Source: an uncultured Lachnospiraceae bacterium
GTDB taxonomy: Bacteria > Bacillota > Clostridia > Lachnospirales > Lachnospiraceae
Length of the DNA: 64,000 bases
NCBI GenBank assembly: GCA_905235745.1
Contig: CAJOMN010000009.1
Location: 96,541-160,540 of the forward strand
Direction of reading: 5' to 3'
Shown: one piece after another, positions 17,653-26,750 of the stretch
Numbering within the stretch: the first letter of the stretch is position 1
How the letters are laid out: every line of letters starts with the position of its first letter
Translations under genes and position numbers: made by a program
The notes under the pieces: model-generated
Databases searched by the model: none
The model's input: the letters and a program-made list of their open reading frames with translations, nothing else
What the model was told of the DNA's origin: nothing

Positions 17653-18213
17653 ATGAGAGTTATAGCCGGGAGTGCAAGAAGACTTACCCTTGTAACTCCG
17701 AAAGGAAACAATACACGACCTACAAGCGATAAAGTCAAGGAGACTCTGTTTAACATCCTTGCGGGAGAGCTTTCCGACATTAATTTCCTTGATCTGTTTG
17801 CCGGAAGCGGCGGGATCGGGATAGAGGCGTTATCGCGGGGAGCTTCGCACTGCACGTTCGTGGAAAAGGATAAAAGCGCTGTGGCTGCTATCCGCAGGAA
17901 CATCGCGACCACGCATTTTGAAGAACAGTCGACGATATATCCTTATGATGTAATGTCGTGCCTGCATACTATAGATGCCGGAGAAGGATTCGATATTGTA
18001 TTCATGGATCCCCCGTACGGATGCGGGTTGGAAAAGGATGTGCTTACAATTCTGGCCGGATCGGATATAATAAAAGAGGATGCACTTATCATTGCAGAGG
18101 CATCATCCGACACTTCATTCGATTATCTGCCGCAGCTTGGATTTGCTGTCTCAAGAGTCAAGGATTACAGGAACAATAAGCATGTATTTATCGTAAACAA
18201 AGAGAGGATTTAG
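17653..18213 (+). CDS. rsmD: 16S rRNA (guanine966-N2)-methyltransferase RsmD
   Basis: A 186-residue class I methyltransferase: MRVIAGSARR at the N-terminus (typical RsmD), a TRPTSDKVKETLFN segment, SAM motif FLDLFAGSGGIGIEAL and catalytic DPPY (119-122). It methylates G966 of 16S rRNA during 30S assembly. It lies immediately before coaD, with adjacent stop and start codons (TAGATG), the standard Firmicutes pair. Confidence 0.95.
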   Translation: MRVIAGSARRLTLVTPKGNNTRPTSDKVKETLFNILAGELSDINFLDLFAGSGGIGIEALSRGASHCTFVEKDKSAVAAIRRNIATTHFEEQSTIYPYDVMSCLHTIDAGEGFDIVFMDPPYGCGLEKDVLTILAGSDIIKEDALIIAEASSDTSFDYLPQLGFAVSRVKDYRNNKHVFIVNKERI

Positions 18214-18693
18214 ATGAAAAGAGGGATATATCCGGGCAGCTTTGATCCGGTCACATACGGACACATTGATATTGCGCAGAGGGCGTCCGAGATTTTTGAT
18301 GAACTGATCGTCGCCGTTCTTAAGAACAAGTCGAAAACTGCGTTGTTTTCTATTGATGAACGTGTTAATATATTACAGGAAGTTTTTAAGGATCTGCCAA
18401 ATGTCAGGGTGATCTCGTATGAAGGGCTTCTGGTCGATTGTGCGACATCTACCGGTTCCGGCGTTATAGTAAGGGGTCTTCGTGCCGTTACCGATTTTGA
18501 TTATGAACTTCAGCTCGCTCAGACCAACAGGGTCCTTAGCGGCGGAGTTGATACTATCTTCCTGACAACTTCTTTGAAATACGCATATCTGTCAAGCTCG
18601 ACGGTCAGAGAAGTTGCAAGTTACGGAGGCGACATAAGCAGGTTTGTACCGCCCTTGGTAGAAAAGCTGACATATGAGAAGTACGGATTATAA
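18214..18693 (+). CDS. coaD: Phosphopantetheine adenylyltransferase
   Basis: A 159-residue nucleotidyltransferase of the penultimate step of coenzyme A synthesis (4'-phosphopantetheine + ATP to dephospho-CoA). [15 protein letters not shown] holds the T/HxGH motif, [13 protein letters not shown] the substrate loop and YLSSSTVRE the ISSTxVR-like motif. Standard length for CoaD. ATG directly follows the rsmD stop, and GAGAGG lies just upstream. Confidence 0.97.
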   Translation: MKRGIYPGSFDPVTYGHIDIAQRASEIFDELIVAVLKNKSKTALFSIDERVNILQEVFKDLPNVRVISYEGLLVDCATSTGSGVIVRGLRAVTDFDYELQLAQTNRVLSGGVDTIFLTTSLKYAYLSSSTVREVASYGGDISRFVPPLVEKLTYEKYGL

Positions 18694-18718
18694 AGGGGTC
18701 TTATATAGGAGAGTGTAG

Positions 18719-19360
18719 ATGAGCAGCAGGATTGAACAGGTTATCGACGAAATAGAATTATTTATTTCCGAGTGCAAGTATCAGACTTTTTCCTCAACGA
18801 ACATAATCGTCGACAAGGACAGGATGGATGAACTTCTGAGGGATCTGAGACTCCGGACGCCTGAGGAGATCAAGAAATACCAGAAGATCATCAGCAACAA
18901 AGAGAGAATACTTCAGGACGCGCGCGATAAGGCCGATGCGATGCTCAATATGGCACAGGCCGAGACCGTCAGGATGGTTGACGAGAATGAGATCATGCAA
19001 CAGGCATACGCCCAGGCAGGCGAAGTGGTCAAACAGGCGACCGAGCAGGCGCAGCAGATAATCGATATGGCGACCATCGAGGCCAATAATGTCAGACAGT
19101 CTGCAATGGAATATACTTTCGGGCAGCTATCAAGACTACAGGAGATAATTGAGCATGCGATCGGCACCGCCGATGCCAAGTACGGGGATCTGCTGGCAAA
19201 GCTTCGTGAATGTGAGACGATAATAGCACAGGATCGGTCACAGCTGTATCCGCAGGTTGAACTGGATAATGATATCGCTGCACTGGAAGGATATCCTACC
19301 GGTCAGAATGCACCGGACGGCAGAGCGGAGGGCGGCACAAAGGATGTGAATGTCATTTAG
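18719..19360 (+). CDS. Coiled-coil protein of unknown function downstream of coaD
   Basis: A 213-residue, almost wholly helical soluble protein. The central part (about 55-170) is rich in A, E, Q and R with DARDKADAML, AEQAQQIID-like and IEANNVRQSA stretches, resembling DivIVA/SepIVA-like or H+-ATPase subunit H-like coiled coils. This resemblance is low-complexity and does not show homology. A similar gene after coaD is familiar in Lachnospiraceae. No membrane segment. ATG at 18719 follows AGGAGAG, and a strong terminator ends the unit. It may scaffold an envelope or division process; that is a guess from shape only. Confidence 0.72.
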   Translation: MSSRIEQVIDEIELFISECKYQTFSSTNIIVDKDRMDELLRDLRLRTPEEIKKYQKIISNKERILQDARDKADAMLNMAQAETVRMVDENEIMQQAYAQAGEVVKQATEQAQQIIDMATIEANNVRQSAMEYTFGQLSRLQEIIEHAIGTADAKYGDLLAKLRECETIIAQDRSQLYPQVELDNDIAALEGYPTGQNAPDGRAEGGTKDVNVI

Positions 19361-19369
19361 CCGTATATT

Positions 19370-19401
19370 AAGCGAAACCGCATCATGGTTTCGCTTTTTT
19401 T
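19370..19401 (+). terminator. Intrinsic terminator
   Basis: Perfect 10-bp stem (AAGCGAAACC 19370-19379 with GGTTTCGCTT 19387-19396), 7-base loop, T run to 19401. It ends the rsmD-coaD-coiled-coil unit. Confidence 0.9.
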
Positions 19402-19483
19402 GTAGTTCACTGCATGTATTATGCATTCCATGGTGAATGATTGTAATGCGTTTACTGTAGCAGGCTTTAACAGGAGGCATACA

Positions 19484-20935
19484 TTGGATAATGTATTGGC
19501 CGGATTACAACCGGAAAGAGTATTTTATTATTTTGAAGAGATATCACGTATCCCCCGGCCTTCGGGCAGATGCGGCATGATCAGTGATTATATTGTTGAT
19601 TTTGCCGTATCACATGAACTTTATTATGTAAGGGATGATATCGGGAATGTACTCATACGTAAGGCGGGAAGTAAAGGCGCAGACCATCCTGCGGTAATTC
19701 TGCAGGGACACATGGATATGGTGTGCGAAAAAAGCTACGATTACGAGGCAAAGCATGATTTTACGAAGGACGGTCTGAAGCTTGCCGTGCTCGAAGATTA
19801 TATATTCGCAAAGGGCACCACGCTCGGCGCCGATGACGGCATAGCAGTCGCGTTCATGCTCAGTATACTTGAGGATGATACGCTTGATATTCCCGACATA
19901 GAAGCTCTCTTTACCGTTGACGAGGAAAACGGGATGAGGGGCGCCCTCGCTTTTGATACGTCGCTTCTTACCGGAAAGCTTCTCATCAATCTTGATCATG
20001 AAGTATTCGGTGAGATACTGACATGCAGTGCCGGAGGCAAGCGCGTCAAGTGCTCGATACCCGTTACATACCGGGAAAGTGCGGGAATTGGATACAGCAT
20101 AATAGTATGCGGTCTTACCGGGGGACATTCCGGTATGGAGATCGATAAGGGACGTGGAAATGCGAATCTCATACTCGGAAGGATAATGCATACGCTCGCC
20201 AAGAACATGGATTATTCGATCAAGTATATCGGCGGAGGACTGACCGATTCCGCCATACCGAGAGAAGCCAAGGCCGAGATCATAATAGACGAAGCGGATA
20301 CGGATACGCTCGAGACCATCATAGAACAATACTCCGCTATCATCTGTAATGAATTTGAGGGAATAGAAGAGAACATGATGATATACGCCGAGAATAAAGG
20401 CGGCGATCATGCAAAGTGTCTTGACGCTGAATCCGCAGATCGTATACTGTTCCTTCTCAATACAATACCCGACGGTATCATCAAGATGAGCCGCAGGAAT
20501 GACGGACTTGTCAGAACATCGCTTAACAGCGGTATCATGAAGCTTACCGACAGTGAATTTGCCCTTACCGTCAACATGAGAAGCCTTGCGGAATCCGAAA
20601 AGGAGGCACTTGCAGACAAGATCGAATACCTGATCGAAAAAACAGGCGGAACGTATACGGAAGAATATGATTATCCCGCATGGGAGTATCAGGAGGATTC
20701 CGATCTTCGAAGAAGCGCATTTGAAGTATATCAGAAGATTTTCCTGCACAATCCGCAGCTTCGAGGGTTCCATGCCGGACTCGAATGCGGGGTGTTCTAC
20801 GATAAAATGCAGGATATTGACATTATCTCCGTCGGACCGGATATCAATAATATCCATACACCCAAAGAGAAATTATCGATATCGAGCACTTTAAAGGCAT
20901 ATGAATATCTTCTTGAGATACTGAAGACAGTATAA
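19484..20935 (+). CDS. pepD: Aminoacyl-histidine dipeptidase (PepD, M20 family)
   Basis: A 483-residue cytosolic M20-type metallopeptidase cleaving dipeptides such as Xaa-His. Zinc-site motifs are visible: LQGHMDMVCEK, GTTLGADDGIAVA, FTVDEENGMRGA, LINLDHE and GLTGGHSGMEI. The TTG start at 19484 is chosen because AGGAGG sits 6 bases upstream and the protein then begins at the family's usual place. An in-frame ATG at 19421 would add 21 residues unlike the family and has no ribosome site. The next gene begins 1 base after its stop. Confidence 0.9.
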   Translation: MDNVLAGLQPERVFYYFEEISRIPRPSGRCGMISDYIVDFAVSHELYYVRDDIGNVLIRKAGSKGADHPAVILQGHMDMVCEKSYDYEAKHDFTKDGLKLAVLEDYIFAKGTTLGADDGIAVAFMLSILEDDTLDIPDIEALFTVDEENGMRGALAFDTSLLTGKLLINLDHEVFGEILTCSAGGKRVKCSIPVTYRESAGIGYSIIVCGLTGGHSGMEIDKGRGNANLILGRIMHTLAKNMDYSIKYIGGGLTDSAIPREAKAEIIIDEADTDTLETIIEQYSAIICNEFEGIEENMMIYAENKGGDHAKCLDAESADRILFLLNTIPDGIIKMSRRNDGLVRTSLNSGIMKLTDSEFALTVNMRSLAESEKEALADKIEYLIEKTGGTYTEEYDYPAWEYQEDSDLRRSAFEVYQKIFLHNPQLRGFHAGLECGVFYDKMQDIDIISVGPDINNIHTPKEKLSISSTLKAYEYLLEILKTV

Positions 20936-20936
20936 A

Positions 20937-22337
20937 ATGGAATTACCCGTCAGTTACAAAGAATCCATGCGAAAGCTTCTCGGAGAGGAATATGATGCTT
21001 TTATCGCCACATACGATGATAAGCCCCGTACGGCTCTTCGTGTGAACACGTCGCGTATAACATGCAGCGGATTCGAGAAAGCAGCTCCTTTTCCCATTGA
21101 GAAGATTCCATATATAACAAACGGTTATTATATAGATGATACGGATGCATGGGCAAAACATCCGTATTATTATGCGGGTCTGTACTATATACAGGAGCCG
21201 TCCGCAATGCTTCCGGCAAGCATCCTTCCGGTAAAGGACGGTGATAATGTATGTGATCTATGTGCCGCCCCGGGCGGAAAATCAACCGAGTTATCATGCC
21301 GTGTCGGCCCTTTGGGAGCTGTCCTTGCAAACGACATAAGCTTTAAGAGATGCATGCCGCTTGTCAAGAACATGGAACTGTTCGGTAACGGCAATTATAT
21401 GATATCGTGCGAAGATCCGCATAAACTGTCCGGAATATACCGTGAGTCATTTGACTGCGTTCTTGTTGACGCTCCGTGTTCGGGCGAAGGAATGTTTCGA
21501 AAGGATCCGGGGCTTATCGGACAGTATGTTTCAAGAGGACCGGAATATTACAGCCCGGTACAGCGGGATATACTGGAGTGTGCATATCTTATGACATGCC
21601 GGGGCGGATATATATTGTATTCGACATGTACATTTTCGGATATTGAGGATGAACAGGTCGTGCTTAATCTGCTTCGGTCCCATGAAGACCTGAGACTGTG
21701 TGATATCGACAGCGGCTACGGGCTTAGCGGACCATACGGCACGTATTCGGATACAGATGAGATATCGGGCTGCGTTCATGCCTTCCCGCACCGCTTTGCT
21801 GGAGAGGGACACTTCATTGCCCTGATCCGTAAGGAAGGGGAGAGTGGCAACAGGACAGAAAGCGGGGGATCGTTTGACGGTTTTCGGCATCTTCCCGGTA
21901 CCGTGAAGGATTTTACAGAGCTGTTTTCGGATGAGTACAGAGCTTATTTTACCAATAATAAGTTCATGACAAGAGACGGTTATATATATATGATGACCGA
22001 TGCTGCCGCCGCACTTTATGATAAAACGGTCAGATATGCCAGAACAGGCACCTGTATCGGACAGGTGAACAAGGCCGGAAGGTTCGTGCCTCACACCTCG
22101 CTGGCGCTGTCAATGCGGGCGGACAACTTCAATAATACCGTAATACTGTCTCCGGATGATGCCGCAATTATCAGGTATCTTAAGGGAGAGACAATAATAC
22201 CGGATTCATCTTCCGATGCGTATAATACCGGCAAAGGCTATGTTCTCGTATGTGTGGATGAATATCCGCTGGGATTTGCTTTATCGGACGGAAGCAAGTT
22301 AAAGAACCTGTATGAAAAAGGATGGGTATACAGATAG
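20937..22337 (+). CDS. rRNA cytosine-C5 methyltransferase (RsmF/NOP2/Sun family)
   Basis: A 466-residue SAM-dependent RNA m5C methyltransferase. SAM motif VCDLCAAPGGKSTELS, then DAPCSGEGMFRK with C181, and the second cysteine C231 in YSTCTFSD. The two cysteines are the catalytic and release residues of the family. The C-terminal third (about 300-466) has the RsmF-type extension, suggesting a 16S rRNA target. ATG at 20937, 1 base after pepD; the next gene starts directly after its stop, so pepD, this gene and the following five form one tightly packed unit. Confidence 0.9.
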   Translation: MELPVSYKESMRKLLGEEYDAFIATYDDKPRTALRVNTSRITCSGFEKAAPFPIEKIPYITNGYYIDDTDAWAKHPYYYAGLYYIQEPSAMLPASILPVKDGDNVCDLCAAPGGKSTELSCRVGPLGAVLANDISFKRCMPLVKNMELFGNGNYMISCEDPHKLSGIYRESFDCVLVDAPCSGEGMFRKDPGLIGQYVSRGPEYYSPVQRDILECAYLMTCRGGYILYSTCTFSDIEDEQVVLNLLRSHEDLRLCDIDSGYGLSGPYGTYSDTDEISGCVHAFPHRFAGEGHFIALIRKEGESGNRTESGGSFDGFRHLPGTVKDFTELFSDEYRAYFTNNKFMTRDGYIYMMTDAAAALYDKTVRYARTGTCIGQVNKAGRFVPHTSLALSMRADNFNNTVILSPDDAAIIRYLKGETIIPDSSSDAYNTGKGYVLVCVDEYPLGFALSDGSKLKNLYEKGWVYR

Positions 22338-23012
22338 ATGTGGAAAGAAATCCTTGACAGTAAGACGGCTGTGCTGTTCGATCTGGACGGTACGGTAGTA
22401 GACTCCATGTGGATATGGAACAGCATCGATGTTGAATATTTCGGCAGATTCGGTCTTGAGCTTCCTCATGATTACCAGGACAGTATTGAGGGACTCAGTT
22501 TTTACGAGACCGCCGTTCTGACCAATAAAGTGTATCTGCCGGATATCAGTGTCGAGACACTGATGAATGACTGGAACGAAATGGCCTACGAGCATTACTC
22601 GAACAAAGTATTGCCCAAGGAATACATACGTGAATTGCTGGATTATCTGAAGGAGACAGGCAAGAAGCTCGGCATTGCGACAAGCAATTCCGATGTATTA
22701 TGTAATGCCACTCTTGAAAATAACGGTTTACTCGGATATTTTGACTCGGTTATTACCGGGGAGAACGCAGGCTCCGGAAAGCCCGCGCCGGACGTATATC
22801 TAAGATCCGCCGGGGCTCTTGGAGCCAACCCTTCCGAATGCCTCGTCTTTGAGGATCTGATAAACGGGATAATCGCCGGAAACAGAGCCGGGATGACTAC
22901 GGTGGCAGTTTTCGATGACTATTCGGCCGGTCAGTGGGATGAGAAATGCCGCATTGCCGATCACAGCATCATATCGTACAGGGAGATAATTGATGAAGTA
23001 TCTGAACCGTGA
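22338..23012 (+). CDS. HAD-superfamily phosphatase, beta-phosphoglucomutase-like
   Basis: A 224-residue HAD hydrolase with motif I FDLDGTVVDSM (nucleophile and acid/base aspartates), motif II ATSNS, the lysine of SGKPAPDVY and motif IV FEDLINGI. A helical cap follows motif I. These fit a sugar-phosphate phosphatase or mutase; the substrate is not readable. The ATG directly follows the previous stop and its 3' end overlaps the next gene by 20 bases. Confidence 0.88.
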   Translation: MWKEILDSKTAVLFDLDGTVVDSMWIWNSIDVEYFGRFGLELPHDYQDSIEGLSFYETAVLTNKVYLPDISVETLMNDWNEMAYEHYSNKVLPKEYIRELLDYLKETGKKLGIATSNSDVLCNATLENNGLLGYFDSVITGENAGSGKPAPDVYLRSAGALGANPSECLVFEDLINGIIAGNRAGMTTVAVFDDYSAGQWDEKCRIADHSIISYREIIDEVSEP

Positions 23013-23568
23013 ATTAAAAGGCACATTCGGATATATAAGGAAACAGACGGTATTTGAGATCATCAAGACGATAATACTGTTTGCCATGGCAGTAGGACTC
23101 TTTATGATCGGATATGTTACCCTTGGCACAAGGCGGAGCCTGTGGTCGGTATTCGCCGTATTGTCGCTCCTTCCCGCGAGCAAATCGCTTGTCGGGGTCA
23201 TAATGCTTCTGCGGTACCGGTCACTGACAGAATCCGAATATGAAAAGATAAGCTCCGTTATCGCCGGTATCCCCGCTATATACGAGAATATACTGACAAC
23301 GGAGTCTAAAGCTTATTATGTTCCGGTGATATGCTGTATGGCATCGACCGTTATTGCATATTATCCCGGGCAAAAGGGCAGTACGGATGAGCTTAAGCAA
23401 CATCTTGAGAATGTGATGAGTAATGCCGGTCATAAGGCATCCGTCAGGATATTTGATGATGAGGATGATTTTCTTGACAGGGCGTCGGAGATGAAAGAAA
23501 AGCTTTCTTCCGACAAGGATGCGGTATCATACAGTATTCTCGCAACCATTAAAGCGGTATCTCTATGA
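22993..23568 (+). CDS. Membrane protein of unknown function
   Basis: A 191-residue protein with two hydrophobic helices (about residues 21-41 and 48-70) followed by a cytosolic or external domain of about 120 residues (IPAIYENILTTESKAYYVPVI onward) that ends in acidic helices. I recognise no family. It overlaps the HAD gene by 20 bases and the pseudouridine synthase gene by 4 (ATGA), so it belongs to that operon. ATG at 22993 is preferred over the adjacent TTG at 22990; GGGAG lies upstream. Confidence 0.75.
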   Translation: MKYLNRELKGTFGYIRKQTVFEIIKTIILFAMAVGLFMIGYVTLGTRRSLWSVFAVLSLLPASKSLVGVIMLLRYRSLTESEYEKISSVIAGIPAIYENILTTESKAYYVPVICCMASTVIAYYPGQKGSTDELKQHLENVMSNAGHKASVRIFDDEDDFLDRASEMKEKLSSDKDAVSYSILATIKAVSL

Positions 23569-24512
23569 AGGAATATGTCATTACGAAAAAAGATGAGGGC
23601 AGACGGCTGGATAAATATGTCATGCATATCCTTGCCGATGCTCCGGCATCATTCACATACAAGATGCTCAGGAAGAAGAATATCGTCCTTAACGATAAGA
23701 AAGCCTCGGGAAATGAACTGATATGTGACGGGGATGTCGTTAAATTCTATCTGTCCGATGCCACTTTTGACAGATTCTCATCAAAGCCAAAGGATGATAC
23801 ATACTGCGGGGCTGATATTCCTCCGGTCGTATACGAGGATGATGATATCATGATCATCAACAAGCCCAAGGGAATGCTGTCGCAGCGATCATCCGCCGGG
23901 TCGGTATCGCTTAACGAGATAATGCTTGCATATCTTGTTCGTGAGGGGATCACCGGCGAAGAGGATCTTATGACTTTCACGCCGTCCGTATGCAACAGGC
24001 TTGACCGCAATACTTCGGGGCTTATCACGTATGCGAAGACATACAGGGGCTCCAAATGCCTGTCGGAAGCGTTTGCCAGCCATACGATAAGCAAATATTA
24101 CAGATGCATCGTAAAGGGCCGTGTGGATGATAAGCTTGACCTTACAGGAAGCATCGTTAAAGATGCCGCAACGAATACGGTCCGGGTATTTGATGATAAA
24201 GAATACGGAAGCTTTATCAATACCGTTGTAACTCCTGTCATAAGCGGCGATGAAGTAAGCCTTCTCGATATACTGCTCGTGACCGGCAAGACCCATCAGA
24301 TCAGAGCCCATCTTGCCTCGATCGGGCATCCGATAATAGGGGACAGTAAGTACGGCGATACGGCTCTTAACAGGAAGTACAGAAGCTGCGGCATAGATTC
24401 GCAGATGCTTGTATGTTATAAAATGATATTTCCGGATGATATCGGGCTTCCGGATGCTGCCGGAAGAACATTTACTATCGATATGCCGGATGACTTTAAG
24501 CAGGTGATCTGA
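23565..24512 (+). CDS. RluA-family pseudouridine synthase
   Basis: A 315-residue enzyme with an N-terminal S4-like RNA-binding region (EGRRLDKYVMHI, VLNDKKASGNELICDGDVV) and the RluA catalytic motif NRLDRNTSGL with D147 as nucleophile. It also has the VTGKTHQIRAHLASIGHPIIGD signature. It converts uridines in rRNA or tRNA to pseudouridine; the site (RluC-like most likely) cannot be fixed. ATG overlaps the previous stop, and the recU ATG overlaps its own stop by one base. Confidence 0.9.
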   Translation: MKEYVITKKDEGRRLDKYVMHILADAPASFTYKMLRKKNIVLNDKKASGNELICDGDVVKFYLSDATFDRFSSKPKDDTYCGADIPPVVYEDDDIMIINKPKGMLSQRSSAGSVSLNEIMLAYLVREGITGEEDLMTFTPSVCNRLDRNTSGLITYAKTYRGSKCLSEAFASHTISKYYRCIVKGRVDDKLDLTGSIVKDAATNTVRVFDDKEYGSFINTVVTPVISGDEVSLLDILLVTGKTHQIRAHLASIGHPIIGDSKYGDTALNRKYRSCGIDSQMLVCYKMIFPDDIGLPDAAGRTFTIDMPDDFKQVI

Positions 24513-25042
24513 TGGCCACATGGAGTTCAAGGGGACTTCGCGGCTCAACGCTCGAAGATCTTATCAACAGAACAAACGAGATATACAAGGAACACGGGCT
24601 CTGCCTTGTTCAGAAGATACCGACACCGATAACGCCGATACAGATGAACAAAGAGCATACCCAGATAACGCTTGCGTATTTTGACCAGAAGAGCACGGTT
24701 GATTACATAGGCGCGGTACAGGGTATCCCGATCTGCTTTGATGCCAAGGAATGCTCTGCCGATACGTTTTCACTTGCCAATATACATGAGCATCAGATCA
24801 GTTTCATGGAGGAATATGAGAAGCAGGGCGGTATCAGCTTTATAGTGATATATTATTCCCATATTGACCGATTTCATTACATGAGGTTTGAAAAGCTATA
24901 CGGATTCTGGGAGAGGATGAGGAGCGGAGGCAGGAAGAGCTTCAGGCTCGATGAACTGGAGGAGGGTTATGACCTGATACCTCATGAGGGTCTATTCGTG
25001 CCTTATCTGGACGGGATCAAAAAGGATTTGACAATGCGTTAG
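24512..25042 (+). CDS. recU: Holliday junction resolvase RecU
   Basis: A 176-residue nuclease of the RecU family, the Firmicutes counterpart of RuvC. The N-terminal SSRGLRGSTLEDLINRTNEIY, the acidic metal-site residues in STVDYIGAV and the FDAKEC motif are in place, followed by a conserved HEHQISFMEEYEKQGG. It resolves recombination intermediates in the cytosol. It is the last gene of the pepD-to-recU unit, and the his operon -35 box lies in its final codons. Confidence 0.93.
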   Translation: MATWSSRGLRGSTLEDLINRTNEIYKEHGLCLVQKIPTPITPIQMNKEHTQITLAYFDQKSTVDYIGAVQGIPICFDAKECSADTFSLANIHEHQISFMEEYEKQGGISFIVIYYSHIDRFHYMRFEKLYGFWERMRSGGRKSFRLDELEEGYDLIPHEGLFVPYLDGIKKDLTMR

Positions 25043-25057
25043 ATGATCCGATATAAT
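25028..25057 (+). promoter_or_regulatory. Promoter of the histidine operon
   Basis: Perfect TTGACA (25028-25033, inside the end of recU), an 18-base spacer and perfect TATAAT (25052-25057). The leader to the start codon is about 50 bases, too short for a T-box, so the known clostridial tRNA-sensing leader is absent at this position. Confidence 0.85.
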
Positions 25058-25115
25058 TTCACGTGGTAGCATGGTAGCGAATTAGCAATTTAAAGTATTA
25101 AAGCGAGAGGCGGTT

Positions 25116-26750
25116 ATGAGCAATCAATATCATACACCGGAAGGAGTGCGCGATATCACGCCTTCCGAATATACAAGAAAGACCGGTGTCGAACACAGGA
25201 TACTGAAGCTGATGGAGCAGGAAGGATTTTTGCTGATGCAGACTCCTTCTTTCGAATTCTTTGATGTATTTGCGAGCGATATAGGAACTGTTCCGTCGAC
25301 ACAGTTATACAAATTCTATGACAAGGAAGGGAACACCCTTGTTCTTCGTCCGGACTTTACCCCTGCTATGGCAAGGGCATATTCCAGACTGTATTATAAC
25401 GAGCCGTCACCTGTCAGGCTGTGCTATTGCGGCAATACATTCATCAATGGCGACGATCTTGACGGAAGGCTCAAAGAGAGTACGCAGATAGGCGCCGAGC
25501 TGTATAATGATGATTCGTGCGAGGCGGATGCCGCGATGATATCTCTCGTCGTAAACTGTATGAAAACGGCGGGATTTTCCGATTTTGCAGTATCGGTCGG
25601 AAACGCGAATTACTTTAAGGGCCTGTGCGATGAGCTCGGAATATCGGAATCCGGAGAAGTCGCGCTTCTTCGGCTCATATCTGCCAAGAACCATTACAAG
25701 GCCAAGGATCTGCTGGCAGATCTTAATATAGACAGTGAACATACGGATCTAATAGTGAATCTGTCGGATGAATATACTTCCAAGGATTCGCTCTACGCTC
25801 TTATGGAACGGACAAGGAGTGAAGTATGCCGTGAGGCGCTTATGCGTCTTGTAAAGATATGCGACATTCTCGAAGAGCGCGGTATCGACCGTTATATCCG
25901 TATTGACCTTGGACTTCTCAACAAATACAACTACTATACCGGAGTACTGTTCCGTGCCTATACATACGGGAGCGGCGATGCCGTTATGAAGGGAGGCCGC
26001 TACGATAATCTTGTCGGCAAATTCGGCAGGGACGTTCCCGCGATAGGATTCGGAATATCCGTTGACGAGGTTGTCGGTGCGCTTGACTGTCAGGAAGCCT
26101 CTCTTCCGCGGGCAGGTGAGTATCTGACATTTGCGCTTACAAAGGGCAGGCTTGCGGATAAGACGATGGAGATCCTGGGGCATGCCGGGATAACATGTGA
26201 AGAGATAACGGAAAAGGGCACAAGGAAACTGATATTTGTTAATGACGAGTTAAAGCTCCGGTTTTTCCTTGCCAAAGGGCCGGACGTTCCGACATATGTC
26301 GAGCACGGCGCTGCGGATATCGGAGTCGTCGGCGCGGATACTATCGCCGAAGAGAACAGGAAGGTTTATGAGGTGCTTGATCTTAAGACGGGGAACTGCC
26401 GTATGTGCGTGTGCGGACCCGAAAATGCCAAAGCTCTCCTTGATAAACGTGATATTATTACGGTAGCTACAAAGTATCCGAGAACCGCAAAATCATATTT
26501 TAATGACGTACGCCACAGAAGCGTTGATATAATCAAGCTAAACGGAAGCATTGAGCTTGCTCCAATAATTGGTTTGTCTGACTGCATCGTCGATATAGTC
26601 GAGACCGGTTCGACACTCAGGGAGAACGGCCTTACGGTGCTTGACAAGATAAGCGATATTTCCGCAAGGATGATCGTCAATCCCGTATCGATGCGACTGC
26701 AAACGGCGAGGATCAATGATATAATTGACAGGATCAGGGAGGTATTATGA
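25116..26750 (+). CDS. hisG: HisZ-HisG fusion: ATP phosphoribosyltransferase regulatory and catalytic subunits
   Basis: One 544-residue open frame joins two normally separate proteins. Residues 1-330 are HisZ, a histidyl-tRNA-synthetase-like regulatory subunit (TPEGVRDITP, PDFTPAMARAY, the GRYDNLVGKFG end). Residues 336-544 are the short-form HisG catalytic subunit (TFALTKGRLADKTMEIL, DIGVVGADTI, the ETGSTLRENGL PRPP loop). HisZG makes phosphoribosyl-ATP, the committed step of histidine synthesis, and normally assembles as a hetero-octamer; fusion would fix a 1:1 ratio. No stop or frameshift lies at the junction. ATG at 25116 follows GCGAGAGG. Its stop overlaps hisD by four bases (ATGA). Confidence 0.92.
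   Translation: MSNQYHTPEGVRDITPSEYTRKTGVEHRILKLMEQEGFLLMQTPSFEFFDVFASDIGTVPSTQLYKFYDKEGNTLVLRPDFTPAMARAYSRLYYNEPSPVRLCYCGNTFINGDDLDGRLKESTQIGAELYNDDSCEADAAMISLVVNCMKTAGFSDFAVSVGNANYFKGLCDELGISESGEVALLRLISAKNHYKAKDLLADLNIDSEHTDLIVNLSDEYTSKDSLYALMERTRSEVCREALMRLVKICDILEERGIDRYIRIDLGLLNKYNYYTGVLFRAYTYGSGDAVMKGGRYDNLVGKFGRDVPAIGFGISVDEVVGALDCQEASLPRAGEYLTFALTKGRLADKTMEILGHAGITCEEITEKGTRKLIFVNDELKLRFFLAKGPDVPTYVEHGAADIGVVGADTIAEENRKVYEVLDLKTGNCRMCVCGPENAKALLDKRDIITVATKYPRTAKSYFNDVRHRSVDIIKLNGSIELAPIIGLSDCIVDIVETGSTLRENGLTVLDKISDISARMIVNPVSMRLQTARINDIIDRIREVL

Noticed and set aside
19610..20857. 415-codon open frame on the - strand opposite pepD
   Set aside because: Shadow of pepD without start signals or family resemblance.
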